Assembly: GCA_023511795.1 (NCBI GenBank)
Contig: JAIMAU010000021.1
Span: 1 to 34,265 of the forward strand
Reading direction: 5' to 3'
Length of the DNA: 34,265 nt
Source of the DNA: Armatimonadota bacterium
GTDB taxonomy: Bacteria; Armatimonadota; UBA5829; DTJY01
Of the stretch, positions 7,863-15,383 are shown piece after piece. Every line of letters starts with the position of its first letter. Position 1 is the stretch's first letter. A program made the position numbers and the translations under genes. The notes below the pieces were generated by a model. The model saw only the letters and a list, made by a program, of their open reading frames with translations, was not told the DNA's origin and searched no databases.

Positions 7863-8945
7863 TTACTGTCCTGATTCTTCCTCTACTCGTGCACCCTGGT
7901 CTATAGTTAGCATATATGCCTTGCCGCCTGCTCTTTCTAGTGCCTCGGCTGCTTCACATTCATGACCAGGAGCATATACAAACATGCACCCCCCGCCGCC
8001 TGAGCCGTTTATTTTTCCACCAAGAACCCCAGCTTCTAATGCCGCTTGAAGCATGCAGTCTATCTTAGGCGTTGAAACACGAATGCCATCCCTCAATTGT
8101 TCGTGATGCCTTGTTAGCAGTTCGCCCAGCTTCCTTGGTTCAAATTTTCCTTGCAATAGCCTAATCGCCTCAATTGTTATGTCTCGATTGATTAAGTTCG
8201 CTTTTACTTTAAGTGCCGAAGCTTCAGGGAGAAAACCAATTAAGCTTTCAACCTCGCTCAACGGAGTCTTGTGGAGGTCGAAATTTGGATGCAATTCTTT
8301 CAGTTTGGCGATTCCATCTACCACATCAGTTTTTGAACCAGCCAAGACCCCAAGCGTTTCCTTCTTTTGAAGTGAATCTGCCAACACAAAACCGCTCAAC
8401 TCCACTGGCAAGCGCTCCGCACGAAATGGCGGCTGGCAGTCAACATAAATGACTCCCCCCAAAGCGGCGGCAAAGTGGTCCATCATGCCGCCAGGCTCAC
8501 CAAATTCGAGGACCTCCGCCTGATGGCCTAGCCGCGCTAGGTCCTCAGGCGAAAACTGGTTGCCCAAACCCGCTGCTTCAATGAGAAATTTAAGCCATGC
8601 AATTACCAGCGCAGACGAGCTTGAAACACCGGCATTAATTGGGATGGTGCCGTATATCTTGCAGTCATAGCCGCGCTTGAGACTCCATCCTTTGCGGCGA
8701 AGGACATTGACACACGACCGAAGGTAATCCCTCTTGTGTTTGTAAATGATTTCGCCACTGAGTTCAATGCAGTCGTGCTGACCGATATCAGGCATGTCTA
8801 TGGTGAGAGTCAAATCATTTCGAGCTCTGCCTTCAATCCATATTCTAAGGTTAATCGCAGCCGCTATTACCGGCAGTCCTAAGAAGTCCTGATGTTCGCC
8901 AAACAAACATATTCGCCCTGGGGCAGAAACCTTCAGCCTTTCCAT
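7863..8945 (-). CDS. GHMP-family sugar kinase, galactokinase-like
   Basis: This 360-residue ATP-dependent small-molecule kinase shows the three GHMP motifs. Motif 1 is APGRICLFGEHQDFLG at residues ~8–23, close to the galactokinase GEHxDY signature. Motif 2 is the ATP loop PINAGVSSSSAL near residue 107. Motif 3 is GGKINGSGGGGCMFVY near 315. The GEPGGMMDH segment supplies the catalytic Asp. The galactokinase signature is imperfect, so other sugars such as arabinose or heptose derivatives remain possible. It starts 55 nt after the GHL10 gene and is probably co-transcribed with it, phosphorylating a sugar released by that enzyme. Confidence 0.8.
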   Translation of the reverse strand: MERLKVSAPGRICLFGEHQDFLGLPVIAAAINLRIWIEGRARNDLTLTIDMPDIGQHDCIELSGEIIYKHKRDYLRSCVNVLRRKGWSLKRGYDCKIYGTIPINAGVSSSSALVIAWLKFLIEAAGLGNQFSPEDLARLGHQAEVLEFGEPGGMMDHFAAALGGVIYVDCQPPFRAERLPVELSGFVLADSLQKKETLGVLAGSKTDVVDGIAKLKELHPNFDLHKTPLSEVESLIGFLPEASALKVKANLINRDITIEAIRLLQGKFEPRKLGELLTRHHEQLRDGIRVSTPKIDCMLQAALEAGVLGGKINGSGGGGCMFVYAPGHECEAAEALERAGGKAYMLTIDQGARVEEESGQ

Positions 8946-9000
8946 ATTCCTCTCCTACATTTTCCAGCCTGCTTTTAAAATGCCGGCACTATAAGCCAAT

Positions 9001-10908
9001 CTACTGCTGAAACCTAATTTCTCCAAATCGTTTTGGAGTATGCAGCGAACCATAGGTCGGCGACCAACAAGTAGTTTCAGCTTCGCTGTATACAAGCACG
9101 CGATTGCGGCAAAAGTTTGCCCGCCACGATTCGCCGCTAACTGGCATTTTGCCCAATGAACTAAAGGGAACTGATACCTCAACAACCCAGCCATTGCTTT
9201 CTCTTCCCGCCGCGGCCCTCCAATCAGCGTTCCATGACGCATCATAACCTTTGGCATCATAACGAACCCCTTCGGCATTCACCACAAAGTGGAAATAATC
9301 TTTTGAGTTCCATCCAATGAAAATTTCCACCGAGTCATCTTGGAATACTAGTCCGTCCCGTTCTCTTGCTTTTGTGTGCACTGCGTTTAACTTTGGCTCG
9401 AAACACTGAAAAGCTATGTACAAATTATTATTGTCGTACGTCAACATTACTATCGTAGGCTGAGTAGCTTCCTTACCTAACAAAGTATATTCTATCTTAG
9501 CTTTTGCCGCCGAGCGCCAAATTGAATCATCCAACTTCCCATCAATTGTCGGCGCTTCTGACGCACTTCGAGCTTCAATTGACGGAATTGGCAACACAAA
9601 ATCTGGAATAAATATATCTGGTGGTTTGGGTTCCACATACTCAGCCGTTTTACTCCAAAACAACGCATTATCGGTTATCTGCTTTGCAAGCCCAAGTTCA
9701 TGCGAAGCCTCCTTCAGCACATCGGACGAAGCCGGTGCTTTAAGCTTCTTTCTTACTTTCGCCATGATGCGCCTAACTTGCTCCAGCGAAGCACGAAACG
9801 GAAGCCCAGCCTTTTTCCTAAATGGCCCAATAGCCAGCGTTTTCAAATGCCTTTCGTCAAGATACGCCGATGCAAAGAGGCTTACCCCAGCAACTCCGGA
9901 CTCTCTGGATATGCTTATCTGCTCAATCATTTTTTCAGGATTCTTATCAAGAAAAAAGAGCCCAATGCCCGGCGCAAGAAACGAAAAGAAACCTATTGAC
10001 TCCACCGCTTTGGATATGGTCCTCTGAAAATCCATTGCACCCCGGGTGTAGCTCATGGGTGCCAAGAAGTCTACCCACCCATTCACAGCCCAATGCAGCC
10101 AATCTTGAAGCACGCTTAGACGTGCCCCCTTTGCGTCGGGAAAAACAGCCGCCGAAACTTTGAGATTCTGCCTGGTCTTTCTTAACTCGCTGCTGATATC
10201 GCGAACAAAAGTATTCACAAGGTTTTCGCGCCACATATGCCAGATAACCGCCTGATTGGTAAAGTCCTTTATTTCCATTGGGTCAATGCCATGTTCTTTC
10301 ATAAACTTTCTCCGACAGCGGTCGCAATAGCAAGTTGGCACTGGTTCTTGGTAGTCGAACCGAATGTAGTCGAGCTGGATTCCATCAACGGGATACTTCA
10401 CCACCAGCTCTGTGATTGCCCGCATAAGTAGCCGACGGGCAGCAGGATGCGAGGGGCACAGCCAACAGCCACCTCTTTCGGATAAAACCTTCCCTTCTTT
10501 ATTCACCGCAGCCCAATCAGGATGGCGTTTCAATATTCCTCCCATGTCGTTAATATTGCCAACTCTGAATACCCAGACCCAAGGATGTACCTCAATTCCA
10601 CATTTGTGAGCCTCGTCTACCAAAATGCCAAGCATATCTATGCCGTCCCACAAATCCATCTGTGTGAGATATGAGCTTGGATAAGCAGAGTAGCCATTAA
10701 AAATTACTTCGGGATAGACAATATTAATGCCAGCTTTCGCATAACTTCGGATCAACTCGCGAATGCCCTTCTCGGTCTTTGGGATGCTCTTTCTATCCAT
10801 CCACACACCGCGTATCTCAACCGACCGCGAAGGCATTGATGCCGTCAGGACCACGGAACCTGTAAATAAAAGGAACAAACTCAAACAACAATTACGCAAG
10901 GCTCGCAT
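9001..10908 (-). CDS. GHL10-type family 10-like glycoside hydrolase with C-terminal CBM9-like domain, secreted
   Basis: I place the start at the ATG at 10908 because it begins a good signal peptide (MRALRNCCLSLFLLFTGS); the frame extends 26 residues further upstream without sense. After the signal comes EIRGVWMDR and a TIM barrel with YPEVIFNG, GIEVHPWVWV, PVDGIQLDYIRFDY and FLAPMSY, the pattern of the GHL10/DUF187 glycosidase-like family. Linker and helical residues precede a C-terminal carbohydrate-binding domain (about residues 450–635) beginning IDGKLDDSIWRSA and containing VEIFIGW and WVVEVSVPF, typical of CBM9-like modules. Substrate unknown. It heads an operon with the GHMP kinase. The trailer end of the CRISPR array lies about 100 nt upstream. 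Confidence 0.85.
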   Translation of the reverse strand: MRALRNCCLSLFLLFTGSVVLTASMPSRSVEIRGVWMDRKSIPKTEKGIRELIRSYAKAGINIVYPEVIFNGYSAYPSSYLTQMDLWDGIDMLGILVDEAHKCGIEVHPWVWVFRVGNINDMGGILKRHPDWAAVNKEGKVLSERGGCWLCPSHPAARRLLMRAITELVVKYPVDGIQLDYIRFDYQEPVPTCYCDRCRRKFMKEHGIDPMEIKDFTNQAVIWHMWRENLVNTFVRDISSELRKTRQNLKVSAAVFPDAKGARLSVLQDWLHWAVNGWVDFLAPMSYTRGAMDFQRTISKAVESIGFFSFLAPGIGLFFLDKNPEKMIEQISISRESGVAGVSLFASAYLDERHLKTLAIGPFRKKAGLPFRASLEQVRRIMAKVRKKLKAPASSDVLKEASHELGLAKQITDNALFWSKTAEYVEPKPPDIFIPDFVLPIPSIEARSASEAPTIDGKLDDSIWRSAAKAKIEYTLLGKEATQPTIVMLTYDNNNLYIAFQCFEPKLNAVHTKARERDGLVFQDDSVEIFIGWNSKDYFHFVVNAEGVRYDAKGYDASWNADWRAAAGRESNGWVVEVSVPFSSLGKMPVSGESWRANFCRNRVLVYSEAETTCWSPTYGSLHTPKRFGEIRFQQ

Positions 10909-11011
10909 AAAAATCGCTACTCTCCCACAGCCTAAATAAAATCTTGGAGATGTTTCAGTGTAGCATCCAATAAAACGAGGTGTCAACGCAAGATGAGGTT
11001 TCTCTTATTCT

Positions 11012-11127
11012 TGCCGGCTTAAACACTTACTGAGGAATTATCTGTAACCAAAAGAAGTTATTGCGGTTGAGATTATTGATTTGAACCGTGCTTTCAGTCC
11101 TCTACTTACTGAGGAATAGTCTGTAAC
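11012..11127 (-). CRISPR. Trailer end of a CRISPR array: repeat, 42-nt spacer, degenerate terminal repeat
   Basis: Repeat R3 (11091–11127) and terminal repeat R4 (11012–11048) enclose a 42-nt spacer (11049–11090), the only gap of normal spacer size. Read on the minus strand the 37-nt repeat begins GTTGCAAACAATTCCTC and ends GTAGAGGACTGAAAG; TCCTC and GAGGA form the hairpin expected for Cas6 processing, and the GACTGAAAG end fits a crRNA 5' handle. R4 keeps its first 24 nt (11025–11048, two differences) but its last 13 nt are unrelated, destroying the hairpin. This is typical of the repeat farthest from the leader, so the array is read from high to low coordinates. Confidence 0.85.
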
Positions 11128-11282
11128 TGCCCTCCGGTTTCCCAAAGCCAAATCGCCGCGATAAGCGCTCCGATGCCCAGAACCGCGGCCAGATCTTTCA
11201 GCGTAGTCAGCTGTCCGTACGCTGTCGCAGTAAGCGCCAGCGTCAGCACAAATCGCACTAGCTGATCTGCAAGCTCTCCCAT
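11106..11282 (-). CDS. Small two-helix membrane protein, holin-like, ending inside CRISPR repeat R3
   Basis: The ATG at 11282 follows AGAGGGAG at good spacing. The 58-residue product has hydrophobic helices LVRFVLTLALTATAYG and LAAVLGIGALIAAIWLW, an architecture common in phage holins and small plasmid proteins. The final six residues LQTIPQ and the stop come from the repeat, so the natural C terminus is missing or the junction is artificial. Upstream genes in the same segment are tightly packed as in mobile elements. The holin label is a guess from topology only. Confidence 0.45.
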   Translation of the reverse strand: MGELADQLVRFVLTLALTATAYGQLTTLKDLAAVLGIGALIAAIWLWETGGQLQTIPQ

Positions 11283-11342
11283 GCTTATCTTCTCCCTCTT
11301 GTTGTTGTTCAAGCCAGCTCGCCGGCTCAGATGTCAACGGGT

Positions 11343-11597
11343 TCATCTTTTCGAAACTTCTTGCGGCAGTTTTATCTCAAGCCAATATGGCGGCTCTATC
11401 CCATAGCGCGAGCACGCTTCAAGCATGAGCGCGCGCAGAAGATCCCAAGTCCCGTTCGCCGCCGCATCCATCCGCTCGCTTACGTCTAAAAATCGGTTCT
11501 TAAACCGTTCGTATTCTAGCCGTGTGAGCCGTCTGTATGTTGTCTTCAGTATTTGCTGAACATCATCTGGCAAGGGTCGTTTCCGCGACTTAGCCAT
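11343..11597 (-). CDS. Hypothetical basic protein, mobile-element-like
   Basis: The start is the ATG at 11597, preceded by AAGGAGG and overlapping the stop of the upstream helicase fragment (ATGGCTAA). The 84-residue product starts MAKSRKRPLPDDVQQIL, is highly charged and mostly helical, and ends IKLPQEVSKR. I do not recognise a family. The overlapping stop/start arrangement and base composition richer in G+C than the flanking host genes suggest a phage or plasmid gene. It is the only complete gene in this inter-repeat segment. Confidence 0.5.
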   Translation of the reverse strand: MAKSRKRPLPDDVQQILKTTYRRLTRLEYERFKNRFLDVSERMDAAANGTWDLLRALMLEACSRYGIEPPYWLEIKLPQEVSKR

Positions 11598-11907
11598 TGC
11601 TTTTTGCCTCCTTCTTCTTTTTGGATCCGCCTCTGGTCCCCTGTTGCTTGAGTTTTTTGCGCAAAGCATCGACTTCAGCTCTCGTTATGCCCGCAAGCTT
11701 CAGGAAGTCATCGTAAGTCAGTTCGGGCGGCTCTTCAGAGAAGTCGCCGTGGACAATGGCCTTCTGGCCCGCGGCTTTTCTCTGCACAAGCTCAAGCTTG
11801 TGCCTTTCGACGCTGTTGTCCATCATCAGTCTTATAATCGCCACGTCGGACTTCTGCCCAGGCCGGTAGATTCGGCCCTCCCTCTGCTCAAGGATATCCG
11901 GCCGCCA
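11590..11907 (-). CDS. C-terminal fragment of an SNF2/DEAD-type helicase, cut by CRISPR repeat R2
   Basis: The frame is open from the repeat edge and reads ILEQREGRIYRPGQKSDVAIIRLM followed by SVERHKLELVQRKA. This matches helicase motif VI (Q-x-x-G-R-x-x-R-x-G-Q) and the segment after it in SNF2-like proteins, which many phages encode. The tail is acidic and then very basic (GGSKKKKEAKSNG). All upstream helicase motifs are missing because the repeat sits exactly at the break. The fragment therefore cannot be functional as assembled. Confidence 0.6.
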   Translation of the reverse strand, partial: WRPDILEQREGRIYRPGQKSDVAIIRLMMDNSVERHKLELVQRKAAGQKAIVHGDFSEEPPELTYDDFLKLAGITRAEVDALRKKLKQQGTRGGSKKKKEAKSNG

Positions 11908-11908
11908 A

Positions 11909-11945
11909 CTTTCAGTCTTCTACTTACTGAGGAATTGTCTGCAAC
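11909..11945 (-). CRISPR. Isolated CRISPR repeat R2
   Basis: This copy matches the 37-nt repeat with G instead of A at minus-strand position 7 and one change in the right arm of the hairpin (GAAGA for GAGGA). It separates two protein-coding stretches of 483 and 781 nt, far longer than spacers. A TAA stop on one side directly abuts it, and an open frame on the other side starts at its edge. Confidence 0.85.
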
Positions 11946-12271
11946 TTATGAATGCTGGCATTGATCGTCCTCATCCTCAACTTCCTTCATCAGCTCCGCA
12001 AGCGACTTCACTACTTCCTCGGCGTTGTGCGGATGGGCAAGCACTTCCGCATAGCTTGACATCCAGCAGTAAATCTGATATGCAAAAGCGGCGATCTCGG
12101 CGGCCGCACTCCACCGGTCTTTGGGCGGCGAAAGCGGCAGAATAGCAGACGCAAGCGCAAGACTTCGCTGTTCAATATAGCCAGAAACAGCGTCGATGTC
12201 CGAAAGAAACTCAAAAAACTGACCATTCGGTCGACATCTGCCGCATTTTTCTTTGTTTTTATCAAACTCAT
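11946..12271 (-). pseudogene. Hypothetical mobile-element-like gene with a homopolymer frameshift
   Basis: The ATG at 12271 has AAAGGAGA upstream and begins MSLIKTKKNAADVDRMVSF. At a run of six T on the coding strand (12213–12218) the sensible frame switches; adding one T gives a continuous ~108-residue protein continuing FFEFLSDIDAVSGYIEQR, a helical middle, and an acidic tail VEDEDDQCQHS. The TAA at 11946–11948 directly touches repeat R2. I recognise no family. The indel may be a sequencing error or real decay. Confidence 0.45.
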
Positions 12272-12309
12272 GGCAATCTCCTTTACTTGTAATTGCTCCT
12301 TTGCTATCC

Positions 12310-12426
12310 CTAGTCACTCTGCAAGCCAAACAAGTATTCGCGCATGTCTCTGTAAGCTTGCGCCCGAACTTCCGCATAGCGAGCTTCAAGCTTTTTCTCG
12401 TAGTTATGCGAGCGGCTAGCCTTGCG
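12310..12426 (-). CDS. C-terminal fragment of an unknown protein, cut by CRISPR repeat R1
   Basis: The frame enters from the repeat edge and reads RKASRSHNYEKKLEARYAEV, then YRDMREYLFGLQSD and TAG. The charged heptad-like helix looks like true coding sequence. The start is lost at the repeat. It is followed 38 nt later by the next gene with its own Shine–Dalgarno, a compact arrangement expected of a phage or plasmid. Confidence 0.35.
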   Translation of the reverse strand, partial: RKASRSHNYEKKLEARYAEVRAQAYRDMREYLFGLQSD

Positions 12427-12428
12427 CG

Positions 12429-12465
12429 CTTTCAGTCCTCTACTTACTGAGGAATTGTTTGCAAC
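12429..12465 (-). CRISPR. Isolated CRISPR repeat R1, abutting the Cas3'-like gene
   Basis: This is the best-preserved of the four repeats with an intact TCCTC/GAGGA hairpin. Divergence increases from R1 to R4, so R1 is nearest the leader side. No AT-rich leader precedes it: the Cas3'-like reading frame runs straight in and uses the repeat's own TAA as its stop. Confidence 0.85.
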
Positions 12466-14476
12466 GTCAAATCCGCCACGGCGTTCAACCGTTCACCAAT
12501 GCGCCCTAATTGCTCATTGATAAGGTAATGGCTGGCATCCAGCAGTTGTGAAGCCGACGCATAATTGCGGCAGGGAAACGCTCCGACGATCTTCGCAGAG
12601 AAATCTTCACGGCTTATCTTCTTTTTGTCAAGACCGCCAAGTTCACTGTAAACGTCGCCGCTCACAAATGTGATGACCTTGCTTCCTTTCCCGTGTCGCC
12701 CTACGCAACCGAACCTTTGTAGAAACGAGTTACCTTCGCATTCTTCAGTGATTAGAACATCAGCGTCAAAATCAACGCCGACTTCTACCGCCGACGTTGA
12801 AATAAGCACAGCTCTCTCCAAATCGGTAAAAACGTTTATCAAGCCTTCACGCGCCTGCTTTGCCATGCTACCCGAATAGATGATAACAGGCACGTCAGTA
12901 TCCTTCCACAAGCCGATGTGCCGACAATCGATGTCTAGTTCACCAGAATCTAAACCTGCTTTAACTGCCTCACGTATTTTATCCGCTTCGTCCTTTTCAA
13001 CCAGCCATTCCAACCATCGTAGATAGACCGGGCGATGACTAAAGCTGCTAGTTGGAAGTTGAGCTGGATCGGCATTCATCTCAAAGGTAAGTCGTTTTGT
13101 TAGTAGCAACGCTAATTCATTATCCAAGCCTGCAGAAACAAAAGTATTTGTTAGGTCTGAAAACTTAGTTGCTTTGCAACAGATAGGATCATCTGCAATG
13201 TTGCTCAACTTCTCTACTGTGTCAGTGAGCCATTCGTCAATGATGGCTTGTTGCTTATCTTCGCCTTCTACCCGCTCTAACCGATTACGTACGGCGCCAA
13301 TAATGCGATATGGCAAAGGGCGATTGTTCAAAAGAGACTCCCACGTCTCACCTGTGCGTTGGCTTCGTTCATGCACAGCTCGTTTGACCTGCCAGCATTG
13401 CCTCTCTAAAATCTCAGTGGTGTGGGCGACGACCTCTTGCAATGGCAGTTTAAGCTCTACTCCATCTCGGGCATCTGCTAGAACAACGTCTTTCGCGCGA
13501 AATAATTTTTCGTTCAGTTTGTCTAGGATTTGTTTCTCGATGCTTTTTTTCTAACAATTCAATTAAGTCCCCAAACTTAACAGCGCAAAAATTTTAGGCG
13601 ATGTTCGACAGGAATTGCGGATGACTCGTTGACCTTACATTTTTCAAATAATTGGTGCGCCATGCGAGCTGAATTGCAGATGACTAATACCTTATGGCAA
13701 CCTTTATTAAGCGTTTCATCGACAGCGCTTACAAAACATTCAACGCGGTTTCTCAAACTACTAGAATGAAATTCTACTTGCACATCACAGCACTTGGATT
13801 TTCCACAAATTTGTTTTGCGTTGTTCAGGCATTGTAATGCTCTTGTCGGCGTTGCAGTAAGAATGTGAAGTCGAAGTGTTCTACCTATGAAATTAGCAAG
13901 CGTTTTTATACGTCTCCACAAATGCTCAAAATTTTTCAACATTAATCCGTTAAATAGATGCGCTTCATCCAATACAAATTCGTCTACCTGACATAATCTA
14001 TAAAGAAGCAGGGCGTTATATTTTACATTTTTTCGAAAGAACCAATAGATCTCATCAGGTGTTGCAAGAAGAATGCGCTTACTCAGACATTGTATGAGCT
14101 CAGAGCGCGACATTCCTCCCTGAATTTGTCCTATCTGATTACTAAAGCCAATTGCTTCTGCAAGAGATTCCATAACTCCCCTTTGATCCTCGAGGAGAGC
14201 AACTGTAGGGTACATAAACAAGACTTTACTTATTTTTCCTTGCTGGAGCTTGCAGAAGAGTGGAATAGCAACTGCCAAAGTCTTGCCGGATGCAGTACCA
14301 GCGGTAAGCATGACCTCCTTATCTTTAGAGATAATATGAAATACATCGTTCTGGTGTTCGAATGGTAGTACATCTTCCCTACCCAGGTAAGAACGCAAAA
14401 GTATTAAATGCTCTTTACGTACCCTTCTTTTGTTTTCAAAAATAGGACGAGTATTCTGCACAATAGCTCTAATCAT
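12444..14476 (-). pseudogene. cas3: CRISPR-associated helicase Cas3' (type I-D-like), frameshifted and C-terminally cut
   Basis: The N-terminal part (14476–13577) has the ATPase core: FEHQNDVF (Q motif region), TAGTASGKT (Walker A), VLDEAHLFNG (DEAH box) and LTATPT (motif III). The second part has ISTSAVEVGVDFDADVLITE and SFLQRFGCVGRHG, very close to the VDVGVDF…QRLGRLGRH pattern of type I-D Cas3'. Two indels join the halves: one extra T in a T5 run near 13592–13600 and one extra A in an A7 run near 13544–13550. Removing both gives a single ~660-residue frame. Motif VI has Cys where Arg is normal. The 3' end runs into CRISPR repeat R1 and stops within it, so the usual C-terminal domain is missing. 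No HD nuclease is seen. Confidence 0.75.
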
Positions 14477-14945
14477 AAACTACAAATCCTCTTGAATGAT
14501 TTCACTGCCTGCCAACCTATTTTAGCCGCTGAAAATCAATATTTCATATCACCACATGAGAATTTTGGGAAATTCTTTTTGGGGTGGTGGGGTGGCGGTG
14601 GTGGTTTCAATTTGCAGTAAATGGGCGCTTTGATGTCAGATGCTTTCTCCAAAATATCTTTTCAATCAAACGCTAGCCACACCTTTGCTTACTATCTTCC
14701 AATAAAATTTCCCCTTTTCCAATCGTCCTCCTTGCCTCTACTACTTAACTAATTGAATAATTATCCTATTTTATCCTTGCTTTTCTTTGCTGTCAATAGC
14801 AGACCTTCTAATATTTCTAGTAATTATTCGCCCGTTCTTTACAAATATGTGCTTTGTTGACTGCAAACAAAGCGCTCCATCGTGTTCGGCAGTTCTTGCT
14901 TAAATCAATTTTTAGAAGGTTTTTGATTTTTTCCTTGATACTGCC
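14477..14945. other. AT-rich intergenic region upstream of cas3' with no clear gene
   Basis: No convincing protein is encoded here. It holds the putative cas3' promoter (separate entry). A minus-strand AGGAGG is followed by a TTG-initiated 18-codon frame at 14666–14722 that could be a leader peptide (low confidence). A G-rich run at 14581–14604 has several GG/GGGG tracts on the plus strand and could form a two-tier G-quadruplex. Short proline-rich and lysine-rich open stretches on the minus strand hint at decayed coding sequence but cannot be assigned. Confidence 0.4.
14768..14796 (-). promoter_or_regulatory. Sigma-70-type promoter, likely for cas3'
   Basis: A perfect TTGACA (-35, 14796–14791) and TAAAAT (-10, 14773–14768) are separated by exactly 17 nt on the minus strand. 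It points toward cas3', whose ATG is about 290 nt downstream, leaving a long leader. Confidence 0.6.
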
Positions 14946-15033
14946 CTAATCTTCCCCGCCCCACCCGCCAACAATTAGTGTTGGACCGCTCACCCAATAG
15001 CTGTACTGATTAGCAGTCGCTTGGGTGACTTGC

Positions 15034-15327
15034 CCCATCCAAAGGGACTCTCGCCCCATCAAAAGGGTCCCAAGCACCATGCGATGGGACCCAAGTACCA
15101 TCCCAAGGTTATCGCATACCATCCGGCGGTTGCTTTCTACCATCCGACGGTTGCTTTCTACCATCCGACGGTTGCTTTCTACCATCCGATGGTTGCCTTC
15201 TACCATCCGATGGTTGCCTTCTACCATCCGACGGTTGCTTTCTACCATCCGATGGTTGCCTTCTACCATCCGATGGTTGCCTTCTACCAAGCGATGGTTG
15301 CAGTGTGCCAGCCGATGGAAACTGCGA
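15034..15327. repeat. 21-nt tandem repeat array, about 14 units
   Basis: Units of exactly 21 nt run without gaps; the best eight (15118–15285) differ at three positions only. Two linked variants alternate: A has ACGG with GCTTTC, B has ATGG with GCCTTC, ordered A'-A-A-B-B-A-B-B. Units decay toward both ends. Each B unit has ACCATC-C-GATGGT, a 6-bp inverted repeat with one central base; the A change still allows a G·U pair if transcribed from the minus strand. Because 21 is a multiple of three, several frames stay open, giving heptapeptides such as MVEGNHR (minus) or YHPTVAF (plus). I see no reason to call any of these a real protein. It ends about 57 nt before the FnIII-like gene. Confidence 0.9.
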
Positions 15328-15383
15328 TTCTTTGATGGACAGTTGCTGGATGACGGTACTATTTATTTGGGGAGTAGAATAGA

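Noticed and set aside
11038-11346. A 102-residue minus-strand frame covering the holin-like gene
   Set aside because: It is out of frame with the membrane protein that has a good Shine–Dalgarno and helices, and it runs through a CRISPR repeat and spacer.
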